From Ambrosia x helenae (lineage: Eukaryota; Streptophyta; Magnoliopsida; Asterales; Asteraceae), in assembly GCA_030844895.1 (NCBI GenBank), contig CM061228.1, positions 136,071,068 to 136,135,067 of the forward strand: a DNA stretch of 64,000 nt, in the 5' to 3' direction. The notes beneath the pieces are model-generated. The model was not told where the DNA came from and made no database searches. It saw only the letters and a program-made list of their open reading frames with translations. Numbering within the stretch: the stretch's first letter is position 1; each line of letters starts with the position of its first letter. Shown here piece by piece: positions 45,053 to 57,554 of this stretch. The position numbers and the translations under genes are program-made.

Positions 45053-45532
45053 GTTGGATGACGGGAATGGGACGGGAGACGGGTATTTATAGGGCTGAGC
45101 TGGACAACCGAAGCGTCGCCCGGTCATCGGGACTCACCGGCGTTGGTAGATGTGAACCGTCTTGAGAGACGGTTGAACCAAAGGGCTAGCCGTCTTGGGA
45201 AATGTGACCCGTCTTTTGAGACGGTTGAAACGAAGGGTCAGCCGGCATTGGTAAACGTGAACCGTCTGGGAGACGGTTGAACCGAAGGCAGCCGGCATGG
45301 GAACACGTGAACCGTCTGGGAGAGATTTCTGACCCGTCTGGAGAGAGACGGTACAGCCTCGGGATCAGAGACGCCACGTGTTGGCTTGCAATTGGCTATA
45401 AAACCAAACGGTCTCGGAGACGGTTCAGACTGGTTGGGAGCCGTGTCCCGCCTCTCCAAAGACGGTGGAGAGGGCTAGTTGTGCAAAATGCCCGGTCAAC
45501 GGGCTATATTGGTCATTTTCCCTTTTTTAAAT

Positions 45533-48087
45533 CATACAAAATTCTCACTAATTTTTTTCGTGTTTTCCAAACCGAGTGGGTCCTGAAAACCCAAAAAAGT
45601 AGGATGGATCAGTCACTGCACCTACTAATTACTAGTTAACATATGTACGTATTTGCAAATCATATTCAAGAAGGCAAACCAACGTTCTTGATAATGACTA
45701 AGATTTGATTGTTAAAGTTGATAAAGTTGTTACTGTTGAATAACCTAAAGATTTGATAACTAGATATCAATGTCCTTAAGTTTGCTAAGACCACCCGCTG
45801 CGGGACGGTTTTTGGGCGTGGATTGCCTTAAAAACGCCCCACAACGCCACTAAATATCGCCCACTCTAGGGTTATAGACAAAAAAATTGACATGGCGTTA
45901 TCTTTTTTCACGCCATGGAATTATGATGATTTCAAACAATATTACCGTTCAACGGTAATATAGCCATTAATAAAAAAATCGCCCCAACATCTTACCGCTG
46001 CAGCCACCTGAGACCACCAAACAGTTTCTGCAACCATGGCCATAGCTATGGTGGCCGTGGGTTGTTGAAATTGGGAAGAAAAAAAAAAGGAGATCCGAGA
46101 GAGAGGGGTAAAGAGAGTAGAGAGAAAGTGGTTGAGAGAGATAGATCTAGGGTTTTGAAGGGGGCGGCGGCTGAACAAAGAATGAGGGGAGGTAAGATGG
46201 GTCATGCTTTTATAGGTAGGGTTTGGGTAGGTGGATACCGCGTATCGAGCCCGTTTAAACGTCTCACTCGTCTCGGTTTTATTTTGGTTCGTTAGTTAAT
46301 CACAAAACTTAGTCGGTTATGTTCGAAATAAAAAACATAACAAAACCGCGCAATTTGAAGATAATATTTGTTATCAAACACATAAATTCAGAACGCGGAT
46401 TTAAATCGCGTTAATTGCTTCGGTCGCGGTTCCATACGTTTAAACGATCCGTTGACCTCCAATTGTTACTAAGTAAATTTATTAATATTATTATTTGTTT
46501 TTATTTTTAATTTAGGGTATTGTAATTTTTATTATTTGTCTTTAATGAAATATTATTTATTTAGTTTAAAAAGAATAATTGGGTAATCATTGCAAGTCGC
46601 ATTGCGGAGCTTGAAACCACTACACCCCTTTTTAATTTTAAGTCTCATAATGCCCCATGTGTGACTAGGATGCGACATGTCACACAATGCCCATGGGTCG
46701 AGCTTGAAATTCCCTTAAAGTGATCATTTTATCCTGAAAAATAACAGAAATAAAATTTTATTCAACATTGTGGTATATTGTTGGGGATTTCGAATCAATG
46801 AACTCTCGGATAATTTGGAAGATGTGTTTGACACTATAAAATTGAAATTATTCAGTGGTTCATTCGAAGGCTTTAACCGGATAAAACTTAGACTCAATAT
46901 GCAAGGACGTGTATGAAATCTAGGAATGGTTTTCGAACTAGTGAGAATGACCAAAAACATGCAATTTGTATTTAGGGTTAGAGGGTCGCTAACTACCTAA
47001 TGGCAAATGTATTATGTAATTTTCAAACTACATACATAGAGCCAAAATTATGTCCGAATTGTACATGCAATTCTTATAAATGTAATTTTTTTGATTGAAT
47101 ATAACAAACTTATGTCTAAATTAAATTTGTGACCCTAGCCAAGGTATCAACCGCTTAAACCCACCAGAGGGGCTGCTGCCCATTGGACCTTTGCCCCTTT
47201 GGAACCCTAATTGCGTAGGGACTAATGAGTATTAATAATTGTAATAAACTCAAACAAGCGTCCACTCTCACACCTCCTAGCTTGTTTGGTGCGTATTACA
47301 ATTTACTTTAGTCAACACGTCAACCCGATTACACTAAAAATTGTAACATATAACTTAGTTGTTATTTTGCTCATCGGTTGTATACTTTTGGTTCAACGTG
47401 AAAACTAAAGCAAAGTCCTTTAACAATTAAAAGTCAATCCATACGGAGTTATTGTTTTCATTGGTTGGAGGGGTGCGTGTAAATCAAGTAAGTTGTTTCT
47501 TGGTTAAAAAGCTAAGGAGGTTACAGGTTGACCCGTGGCCTGTCAAATTTTGAAAAATTAAACCAGCTAAAATCGATGCTTTAGAAAATTGAATAATGTA
47601 ACTCATGTAAGGTTAAGGGATATGGTTATTTGAATAACTAAATTCGTGTCGTGGTGGGCTTGAATGTTAACATAAATGGTGTAACAAGTTTATTCGATTC
47701 ATACGTGCAATCCTTTATGTTACACGCACAAGCTCTCATAGTTTGTTCAACGTTTAACCCACTCATGTTGTAAGTTTCAAAATTATTGGTTTAATAGTGT
47801 TGTATATGGTTACATTTGCAAATACAAAGAAATAAGAACTAATAAAGCAAATTTATGGGATGTAGCTTGACTGCTGAGCCTAATATGGATTAGCCGCACC
47901 ACCTAGGGTGTGAGCCACCTGAGAAGCAAACTATTACATCGAGCGGTTGGGAGCAGTTACTGACCGAAAAAATAAAAAACAATCAAAACACTCTTTCCTG
48001 CTCCAAGTTTTAGTACAAAGGTTTAGAAACACTCCATTTTAGAATTAGGATATTTTGTAACAACCCAAACTGTAAGGGCCATTTTAC
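45533..48087. other. Intergenic with an LTR-like stretch
   Basis: About 45780-46700 has GC-rich blocks and purine-rich 46075-46190 but no convincing gene. At about 46779 TGTTGGGGATTTCG starts an LTR-like stretch. 47150-47220 (ACCCACCAGAGGGGCTGCTG and GGACCTTTGCCCC) resembles 54270-54350. This suggests related copia-type LTR sequences. LTR ends and TSD were not resolved. Confidence 0.35.
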
Positions 48088-48425
48088 GCAACTTCCATTG
48101 TGGTGTAGTGGTAGACTGGTAGGAAGCCTGAGTTCTCTACTTGAGACCCAAGTTCGATTCCCATTGGCAACATTTGGGAGGGGGCATGGTGGCTCAGGGA
48201 AGGAAGACTGGAATCTGTGTGATCTTTAGCTTGATCTTGAGAGCGTCCGGGTTTTACCACCAGTTGACCTTTGTACGGGTGGGATTTCCTGGGAACCGGA
48301 GATAACTTGGTGCGCTTAAGGGCGGGTATGGCTTGGTTGGGCCAGATGGCGGTGGCCTTTTGCCATCGGGTCACCCTGCACATAGTACCTTGACAATTCA
48401 ATATTTGTTGACCGTTAAAATAGAA
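48088..48425 (+). mobile_element. SINE, tRNA-derived
   Basis: A box TGGTGTAGTGGTAGACTGG and B box GTTCGATTCC lie about 40 nt apart at 48103-48165. The body shares the words GTTTTACC and GGGCGG and the end GTTGACCGTTAAAA with the SINE at 60691-60990. Imperfect flanking repeats GTAAGGGCCATTTTA and GTAAAGGGCTATTTA are seen. Confidence 0.7.
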
Positions 48426-49195
48426 AGAGTAAAGGGCTATTTATGTGTTTGTTAGTAGTAATAAGGTTAACCATCTTCCAATTCTCATCAAAATAATGCG
48501 AACAAAGAAACGTTGACTCATGGTGACAACCAACAAAATGATTGGCAATGTATGATTGTTCAACTTACAAATAAAGCTAAACAATCCAATTATAATAAGT
48601 GACAAACTAAAGGTAAATCAAAAAGAGAAAATAGTTTTTTTTCTTTATGTAAATACATTAATCATGTTATTAATATATATATTTGAAATATATATTAAGA
48701 CTAAAATAATCATATGTTGTTTTGCTTAGTGAAAATGTAACGTCTGTGTACGTGTGCACACACGTACATGTGTACATATTCGTGTACTCTAGTTAGAGAA
48801 CAAAATAGCCACTCAAATTTCTTGGGTCAAAAGCGAATAATCTTATCCTGGATATATTTATGATATTCGTACGTATGTGAACAAATGTAATATATCAATC
48901 CTTGATTTTCGCAACGTATCAGTTCATACCTCTCACACACTCTTTCTAAGGCTTATTTGATACATTGGCAACTCTAATATATATGTCTAACATGTATACA
49001 TTTGACACACTTAAGTGTTAACATATTGGTAAACATTATAAACACAATATATATGTATGTGTATAACTTAGAGGCTAGAGCAATTATCAAGTAGATTAAT
49101 TACTTTAAGACATTGATGCATCATTCCTAATAAACTATTCACCCATAGCACACTCATCATTAGATCAATACCGATGAGGATATGTAACATACTAA
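48426..49195. other. Intergenic, nothing recognised
   Basis: AT-rich sequence with a CGTGTGCACACACGTACATG palindromic stretch near 48750 and no ORF of interest. Confidence 0.3.
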
Positions 49196-49392
49196 TGGGC
49201 TGTTTGGTTGATTAAGTGCTGAATCATTAAGATGGTCTGAATGGTTAAGAGCTGAATCATTCAGCATCCTTTATTAGCTTAATGGTTCAGCACTTAATCA
49301 TTCCATTCAGATGCTGAAACAAACAGTCTGAATGCTGAATGATTCAGACCTGAATGGTTAAGAGGCTGATTAAGAGGCTACCAAACAGCCCC
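49196..49392. mobile_element. Tourist-like MITE
   Basis: Ends GGGCTGTTTGGTTGAT and CTACCAAACAGCCCC are inverted, flanked by TAA on both sides (49193-49195 and 49393-49395), the 3-bp TSD of PIF/Harbinger elements. The body is built of GCTGAATCATTCAG words that fold back. Confidence 0.75.
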
Positions 49393-51436
49393 TAAGGCTC
49401 TGCTCACACTTGACATGCGCATTCTATGGGCATACATGATTGTACCCATAATACTTAACAACGAGACACCCTTCAGTATTGTGCATGGTAAGATGTAATC
49501 TTCCCTATACTGACACATAGAACAACAAACGTCAATCCTATCACCAACAAGGATGGACCGCTATCGAATTTGGACCTCCTTGATAGAAAGAAGAGAACTG
49601 GTTACATTACAAGAGGCGTTTAACAAGGAGTAATACTATAACAAGAGAGTAAAATTCTGCTTTAATTTTTATTTTTATTTTTATAAAATGTCAATACTAA
49701 ACTGACGTATATACACATCGCTGATACAAGTCATGTAACAAATTACATCTTAACTTTTTTTTTTCTTTTGGCTTTTTTCAAACATGCTAGTAATATAAAA
49801 AGAAGCTAATTTTCTTTTAACAACTTAATTTCTGTATCTTCGAGTACTCCTTAACTATATGTTTTCAGAGCATCTTGTTATTTCAATAATAGCGTGAAGA
49901 TTTTTACACACTTAAAACCACTAAACCAATAAGTCATTTTAATAGTATAGTTAATTAGTTTAATGAAATCTCCCGGAACTAACTAACTAATATTAAACAT
50001 ATGAAAGATTTCATATAATTGAGTTCCCCTACATACGATCCAGATCAAATGTTATTCTGAATATTATCATGTCAAACTATACAATAAAAAAATGTTAGTA
50101 GTTCACATAAAACTAATAACTTATTATGACAATTTGGCAATCAAATATGCATTTTCTAAAGATGAATAAAATAGTTAATAAAATAAGGTTATTTCCATGA
50201 CATGTTGGAAGATTGTCTACTAAAAACTATATAAATAACTAACGACATAAAATAAATAAATTAATGACGAGCTGAGGCTGATGCACAAGCATCGCTGGAC
50301 ATCTTTGGGAACATATTATTATTGTTTTATACATTCAATAAATCCACATTATTAAGTATTATACTCGTGGATTTCAACTCTTTAATGTTTGATTGAGAAA
50401 ATCTTTCAATATTAAAGTATAACTCCAAATTTCTTTTCTTGGTTTTCCGTTGCCTTCATTAGTCTACGCGAGTTAGCGAGTTAATATAATCGGGTCAAAA
50501 TAAATTATTATAACAAGAAAAAACATTTGGGCTATATTTCAAAGAGGCTGATTAAACAACATTATATAATTCAGTCTTATAAAGTAGTAAAACTCGACTT
50601 CATATATATAACAATCAAGTTATGTTATAAATGTTAAAAAGAATAACCTAATACTCAAATAGAGCTAAAAAGCCACAGTAAAAAAATAGCAAAAGATAGA
50701 TAAATCATAAAATGTGTTTAAGAAATAAAATTATGAGTTAATTACACAAGTATTCCATGTATATGTTTAGAAGCTATAAGTTTGAGAGATAATTAGGTCT
50801 CAAACTTTATAACCAGTCTGGATCTAACACTAGCTTTTATTATATATTATGTTAAATTTGTGAAAATTTATCATATTATCCTCTCAGCTTAAAACATAAA
50901 ATACAAATAAGAGGGTGTTTGAGATTGATTCAAAACAGCTTTTGCGTTTTAGAAAAGCAGGGGTGAAGCTGCTTTTAGATTAATGCGTTTTGGCAGCCTA
51001 AAAATTCATTTCAAAACTCAACCCCAAACACTAAAAACTGATTGTTTGCGTCTTCAAAACACAATAATCTAAAAATCCATTTCAAAACACAACCCCAAAC
51101 ACCCCCTAAATCTCCCATCCCCCGCATCTCCCCGACCAATGGCGCTTTCCTCCTCACCAGCCATCAACTCCTTGTTGGCTTTTTTTTTTCTTGTAGCCTT
51201 CACTAAGGGTGTCGATCGTGGCAGGTTAATGGGATTCATGTTGGCAAGTTAAATTCTTTAACCTTAACCCGACCCACATACTTATTTAGGTCGTGTTCTG
51301 TCGAATTCATTTAAAATCGTGGCGTGTTGGATTGTGTTTCACGCCAACATGTTTTATGTTTATTTATGAATTTGAGTTATGCCTGACGAGTTTGTATCAA
51401 TTTATTAGTTTAACTCGTATGAAAAACACATACAAT
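49393..51436. other. Intergenic, with one small MITE
   Basis: AT-rich and without a recognised gene. 50926-51107 has ends GGGTGTTTGAGATTG and CAACCCCAAACACCC, the same MITE family as in the DUF616 intron at 10739-10908. Confidence 0.45.
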
Positions 51437-52025
51437 TAAGGTTGCAAACGAACTGAACTTTCAGCGAACAGTTCATGAACCGTTCGGCGGGAAGTTCGTT
51501 TGTGTTCGTTCGTTTAATAAATGAACGAACACGAACAAAAAATTTTGTTCGTTTAGTTAAACGAACGAACATGAACAGAGGCCGTGTTCGTTCATTTATG
51601 TTCGTGAACGTTCGGTAACATGTTCGTTTGTGTTCGATAGTTTAATGGAGTTTTTAATTTTTATAATTTTATTTTATATTCTTGACTTTTTATTTATTTT
51701 ACTAAAATAAATAAATAATTTATGTGAAGTAAGTATATAAGGCTTCAAGTTTAAATAAATGAAGACTTTCAAGTTTAAGATAAGAGCTTAGTTTTTTTTA
51801 GACACTACTTTATAATGTTTTACCAATATTATGTTATGTACTAAGTATGTTTGTATACTTAGACTGACCGTAGTGGTCTTTCAATTTGGCGCCCTCCCTC
51901 TTTTTTCATTGACAAAAAATCTCGTTCGATAAGTGTTCATGAACTGTTCGTGAACACCTAATTTCCTTAGCAAACGAACATGAATAAGGCCTTATTCGTG
52001 TTTGTTCGGTTCATTTGCAACCCTA
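51437..52025. mobile_element. hAT-type element with ACGAAC arms
   Basis: Ends TAAGGTTGCAAACGAACTGA and, reversed, TAGGGTTGCAAATGAACCGA form TIRs. Flanks CATACAAT (51429-51436) and TATACAAT (52026-52033) differ at one base. Arms are made of GTTCGT and ACGAAC words. It has no coding capacity. Confidence 0.8.
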
Positions 52026-52203
52026 TATACAATAAAATGATAAAACCGATACTCGTGTTATATGTTGCAAATATAATAGTACAATGCGGTATACAAAACC
52101 GAACAAAAATAAGCATAACATACAACTTTTTGTACATAAAGTAATATAAAAGGTTGTCTTCTACGAGGACTTTAACTGAGTCTTATTATATAATCCTTAG
52201 CTT

Positions 52204-52205
<2 letters not shown>

Positions 52206-52247
<42 letters not shown>
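52206..52247. repeat. Long A homopolymer
   Basis: About 42 A bases in a row follow GCTTC and are followed by CTAGTGG. This could be the 3' tail of a retroposed sequence or an unstable mononucleotide repeat. Confidence 0.8.
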
Positions 52248-52249
<2 letters not shown>

Positions 52250-52374
52250 AGTGGTTGACAATTATGGTTAAGGATTCGTGTTCAACAATGGTTCTTAAGT
52301 CGACCAAATCATTGTGCATTGCTAGAGATTGCTAACACATCTGATATTGCACCGGGTTGATGGGTTTAGAATGT

Positions 52375-53490
52375 AACACCCCGACTGATGGCGGAATCAT
52401 CGAGATGTCATGTAGTTGACGATTGTTCAATAGCCCATGGTACTAAAGTGTAAATATTGATACATTGAATAAATAGTTTATTACATTGAAATGAAATACA
52501 AAGATACAGTGATTCTAAAGTGTCAAACTAACAATCTAAACTGAAATACAAAGAATCCAAAATCTAAGTAAAAAAATTCCAAAAGCTAAAAAGGCATCTC
52601 ATAAATAACCTAAAACATGTACAAAAATAATTTTGTCAACACATATAATGTATTGGTGAGCATACCCTGTTTCGTTCAAAAAGTATTTCGCAATTTATGT
52701 GCTATGATATTTGCAATATGTAAAATGGTCAAAATCAAGCCTAAAAGCGTTCCACAAACGTTCAAATATCGATCATAAAAAGACCCATAACAATGACCAA
52801 GGACTCAATACGTTTACATAAGTCAATCAAGGGATATAAATTGTAGTACTACTCATTGTTATGTTTGTCGCACAATGATTAATGATTTTGACAAGCGTTT
52901 ATACAATTCACATAAGCATTTCATAAAGCACATCGCGTTATAAAGAATATACATAGGTTTAATAATAATAGCACATGATTCACCCCAAAAGAGTAAAACA
53001 GTAAAAGAGGTTAGATATACTCGCATTCGCTAAGCTGAATTGTCCTCTAAGCATTGTAAATGTATGTGAGGCAAATCCCAAAGACTCAACATAAAGTTTC
53101 AAGCTTCCAACATAAAGTGTCTAAGCTTAAAAGAGTCTAGGGTTCCTAATCTAAGGCATTTAGGATGTCTAGTCTAAATTTTGGGGTTTTAAGTCTAATA
53201 TAAGAATGAGGCACCAAAACAATTATATAGTTTATCGGAATCTCAATACACGAATCCATAAGGTAAATCGAGAGTATAACTTAGGTTCATATTACAAATA
53301 TAACTAAGTTAAATAATAAGGGCCATGATGAAATAAATAAATTTAATAATCTTAAACACATCCCAGATAGACTAGAAATGACATATGTTATGTTAATGAT
53401 ACCAAAAGGATATTAAATTAATGGAATTAGGATATGGATAGAATATAATGAAATAGAGCCATTGGTTGACATCTGGTTGTAATTTACTGG
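52375..53490. mobile_element. LTR-like fragment related to 4669-7626
   Basis: TGTAACACCCCGACTGATGG and CATCGAGATG parallel the start at 4669 (TGTAACACCCCAACCGATGG). Then come TTGTTCAATAGCCCATGG versus TTGTTCAGTAGCTCATGG. Similarity fades after some hundred bases. The right end was not found. Confidence 0.45.
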
Positions 53491-53494
53491 TAGG

Positions 53495-54470
53495 TGTTGG
53501 ATATATACAATAATAACGAACAAAAACAACCGGATAAATAAAATCTCTGAAGGCACATAATTGCTTTCAGATTGAATCAATTCGATGGTTCAATCGAAAT
53601 ATTCAATCGGATACAATCAGAGATTCAGAATTTTATATATTGTATGTCTGGGAGAAAAACCAGGGAGTTTTCGACCAAGATTAAAAAAACGTATGTGAAT
53701 TTAGGCCCATTAACTGCCTTTTAGGCAGTTATTTCTAGGCCTGTAAACGAACCGAACGCTCATGAACTGTTCGTGAACTGTTCGGCGGGAAGTTCGTTTA
53801 TGTTCGTTTATTTAAATAAATGAACGAACACGAACACAATTATTTGTTCGTTTAATTAAACGAACGAACATGAACACACGTTGTGTTCGTTCATTTATGT
53901 TCGTTTATTTTGTTCGTTTATGTTCGTTTAATTAAACTTAGCTTTATTTTTATTATTTATTTCCTATTGTTAAGTAACCTTAATTCATATGTTCTAAAAA
54001 CTTAACCCTAACCCTAACATTCTAAACATATCACTTATTAGCCGCTCTTCACACTTCACAGCCCCACACTTCACAGCCGCTCTCCACCCTAACCCTAACG
54101 TTCATTTATGTTCACGAATCATTATTAACTTGTGTTGTGTTCGTTTATGTTCATGAACTGTTCGTTTAGGTTTAAATGAACGAACATAAACGAACACGAA
54201 CACAAAAATGTGTTCGATTATGTGTTCGTGTTCGTTCGGTTCGTTTACAGGCCTAGTTATTTCCAAGGTTTCAACCTCAGCCAAGGGCTTGAACCCTGTT
54301 AGGGGCTACCGCCCCTTGGACCCTGCACCCGGGGGTGCTGCTCCTGGTCCCGGACCCCGTTCCTTAAGGGCTTTGCGTTTAAATTCATAATAAATTTTAG
54401 TAGGCGTGTACTCTACACCTCCAAAACCATATAATGTCTTATTATAAAGTATTGCTCAATTAATTAATCC
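53495..54470. mobile_element. Copia-type LTR-like sequence, interrupted by a hAT
   Basis: It starts TGTTGGATATATACAATAAT and carries the GC-rich stretch CCAAGGGCTTGAACCCTGTT...GGGGCTACCGCCCCTTGGAC, similar to 47150-47220. The hAT element at 53736-54255 sits inside. The right end and TSD are not resolved. Confidence 0.35.
53736..54255. mobile_element. hAT-type element with ACGAAC arms
   Basis: Ends TAGGCCTGTAAACGAACCGA on the left and identically on the opposite strand at the right, flanked by perfect 8-bp TSDs GTTATTTC (53728-53735 and 54256-54263). Arms contain CGAACA and TGTTCG repeats. The identical TIR tips suggest a young insertion. Confidence 0.9.
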
Positions 54471-56370
54471 AATTATGCAATAGTTACTAATGTAGCATCG
54501 GCTAGGAACTGGTAGCACATGAGTTGACTTGATTTCCTATGGCTGTGATTAAATTTTAATTTGTTATCTAACGATTTGTAGAGGGTGTCTTGTTATTACG
54601 ACAACTTATTTTTATTTTTGGCGTAACTGACTCGTTTCTTTAGATATTTTTATGAAGTGTATATATAGGAATAAATGAATAATAATCATATTTAAATTGG
54701 GAAAATAATTAATAAATACATAAAAATGAAGGTGGGGACATTGTAAATGAAAAAAGATTCTGAATGCATAGGCATCGGGTGGTAAAATGGAAATTGGTTG
54801 ATGTGACAGCAGATTTTGTCCATTTGTCTACCCATCAAAACACCGAGAATATTGGCCTCATGCCCTCTTCATAATTCAACCTCCGTTTGTTTTTTTTTTT
54901 TTTCATAACAATAACATTTAAACTAAATATATATTATTATTCTTTTTCATTTGCAATCGTTTTCATTTTCATATTGCAATCAAGTTTTTCATTCATATTT
55001 AATAATATTATATAAATATATATATTGTTGGTGGTAAAATCCTCAAGATATTACTGACTTGTATTTACCCTTTGATATCCTCAGGATGATAAAAGCATAT
55101 TAGGATTCAGGATGTAACTGTGTATCATCCTATACACATCGTGAGGATAGACTAACGGATTATCTTAATGTTATGAATGCAGGTATACTTAAACAACATC
55201 AAGACTTATGACAACGCCCCAACAACTCTATTGACCTATTCTTAGTCAAAAGAGAAGAAAATAACGTGTAGCTCAAGTCCTTGATGAAGAAGAGGTCTAA
55301 GTGTAACCGTCCAAGATTAAATATAGGCGAATACCTCGGAAAGAAGTTATGTAACGGCTGGGAACTCATTCAAAAGAGAGACGTTGAGCTGAAACAGTCC
55401 TAGCATAGCTGATTTTTAGGGATATCTTGTTTAATGTTTAATACTATAAATAGGGATGTGATGAACGAACTTAGAACACTTCGCAACGCCTGAATTCATA
55501 CTTTCCATAAGCTCACACACACAACACTGAATTGTACTCGTAGTAATTCGTTCATCCCATTTCCAAGGGTGTATTCTCTTTTACTTCATTAATATTAACA
55601 AACAAAGGCAGGGGCTTAGACTCCCCCAGAGGTTTTGAGCCGGCGATCATCATTGATCAAGGGTTTTTTTCGTACATCGAGTGTTGTTGTCTTGCAACAT
55701 TTCATTTATATTCATTTGTTATATCTTTGTGTCAGACAGTTCCATCATGAGGATATAACTGTCCATCATGACCATTTCCTTTGTTATCCTGAACATAGTT
55801 GTCAATAATTGTTTCTTTGATATCTTGAACATAACATCCTTAAGATATAACTGATTTTCATACATTGCAAACATATTTAGCACTTTACCTCACAATTAAA
55901 GATATGTATGCATATATTTATGTAATTTTCGTAGTTGTTCACTTAAATCTTTTATATAAATTAAGATACTATACGCATGGTTGTAAAAATGATGTCTAGC
56001 CTTCGATTAATTACTGATTAATCGCTAGTCGGAGGTTTACCGAGTAATCACCGATTAACCGTTAATCGCTGACTGTCTAATGACTCCAGCCAAATCCCGG
56101 CTAAAAGCTGTAAATTTTGGCCAGATTCCAACCAAAACCTGTAAATTATGACGATTAATCCAAAATACTTAAAGATATGAGTCGATGAAGATACTAAAAC
56201 ATGGTTACTTAAAAAACTACATATAAAAATGTGTTTGTATATATATAACTGAAAATTACATATAAAATCTCAATTTGATTAATCACTATAATCCCTACTA
56301 ATCTTGATTTATCCCTAGTCAGTACCTCAACAACTCTACGTGGATGCATATATATGTATTCTAGCATCAT
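54471..56370. other. Intergenic, LTR-like stretch with TATA box
   Basis: From TGTTGGTGGTAAAATCC (55026) the words ATCCTCAAGATAT and TATCCTCAGGAT recur. A TATA-like ACTATAAATAGGGATG lies at 55443-55458, and TTGCAACA near 55692-55699 could be an LTR end. No TSD was confirmed. 55985-56340 has ATTAATCG/CGATTAAT words of a MITE. No gene was seen. Confidence 0.35.
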
Positions 56371-56385
56371 TTGATTTTAATATAT

Positions 56386-56615
56386 GCCAATGATCTCCAG
56401 CTCAGCTGGTTTGAGGTAGGGTGGGTTTTCCCTTAGGGGTTCCCATCCTGGGGGGAGGTCACAGGTTCGATCCATGCACACCACAAAAAAATTCCCCGTG
56501 ACGGTTTGAGCTTAGGCAAAGAGGACACCGGTGCGTGGGTAGGGATTCGAACTTGAGACCAATAGGTTAGGGTTGTATAAAGATTTCCATTGATCTAAAC
56601 CTTTCAAAAAAAATT
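56386..56615 (+). mobile_element. SINE with 15-bp TSD
   Basis: A-box-like GCTCAGCTGGTTTGAGG and B box GGTTCGATCC, then a body ending CTTTCAAAAAAAATT. Perfect 15-bp repeats TTGATTTTAATATAT flank it (56371-56385 and 56616-56630). The body also contains GGGATTCGAAC, a B box in opposite sense. Confidence 0.85.
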
Positions 56616-56630
56616 TTGATTTTAATATAT

Positions 56631-57280
56631 TTACTTGCTGTTAAGTACATGACATATTTTAATAAAGCAAAACTAGCAAGGTTATAAATTCCGTTTAAAA
56701 AAAAAATCCGAAGAATAACCATCTCACCTCAAAAGATCCGATCTATTCCGAAGAATTAAAAGGTAAAAGACTACTCTAAGGACAATGTGGTTGCTCTCGT
56801 CATCTGTCTGTCTCTGGAACAAATGATAGAATAAACCTAATACCATGTAATAATTATACGATCATATAAAAATGATAACTAAAACTTAATTGATTATTCT
56901 CGAAATCTATTTCAATATAACGTGTGATGTCGATTGCCTGAGGTAGGACACTCAAAGGGCAAGGTGGCCCAAAAATATTCTTATTTTCAAAAATTAATCA
57001 GAATATAAAGTAATACGTTTTTCAAATGGAATATGATTTCATACAACATGCAATAACTACAATACCATCAAATATACATAATTATTTGTAACAATGACTT
57101 TGAAAGGTTAAGATAATTTAGGATATTTAAAATGTTAGAGATTATATCTACTTGAGACAAGCTCAACATTAGAAATAGAGCACAAAATGAGCCCGAGCTT
57201 ACTGAGTCAAACTCGGGCCCGACCTATGTCCATTATTTCCCTAGCTATTATTAGTTTGGTTAGAGACCTAGAGCATTTAC
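56631..57280. other. Intergenic, nothing recognised
   Basis: AT-rich sequence without gene or clear repeat ends. Confidence 0.3.
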
Positions 57281-57554
57281 AATTCACTTCTTAGGGGATG
57301 GGCGTCATCAGAATTGGGCATGGGTACCCCACTATTAACACGGTAACATCGTCGCCATCCATGCTGGTAAGGGTCCCGTTAACCAATTTCTAGTTCTATC
57401 TAACGAGCTGGTACAAAGGAAACGGTCATATTTTTTGACCAATAATTATTTACCAACATTTTTTTTCTTTGACCGTTAACTTTTGACCGTTTTTTATATT
57501 TCACCTTATATTAACCATATCTACACATACGATTTTACACAACTACATATTTGA

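Larger units (their letters stand above)
43328..45532. mobile_element. DNA transposon with about 275-bp near-identical TIRs and Myb-like ORF
   Basis: The left arm starting GGGAAAATGACCAATATAGC and the reversed right arm agree over about 275 bp, with one mismatch noticed by eye (A/G near 43399). Arms contain repeated CCAGACGGTTCAC and ACCGTCT words. The interior has a Myb/SANT-like ORF on minus (44505-44855) and tandem repeats. No DDE transposase was found. Flanks are T/A-rich so the TSD is not resolved. PIF/Harbinger is a likely class because of the Myb-like ORF1. Confidence 0.75.

Noticed and set aside
43391..45459. Identical ORFs starting MERRDTAPNQSEPSPRPF in the two arms
   Set aside because: They fall in the left and right TIRs of the transposon and are equal only because the TIRs are equal. 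No domain is recognisable.
45942..46295. Possible gene with MAMVAETVWW-like frame on minus and KKKGDPRERGKESREK on plus
   Set aside because: Composition is a purine-rich tract, no family is recognised, and frames on both strands are short.
55026..55699. Solo LTR with TGTTGG...CAACA ends
   Set aside because: A TATA-like box is present, but the flanking 5-bp words (TATAT and TTTCA) do not match, so it was not called as a defined element.
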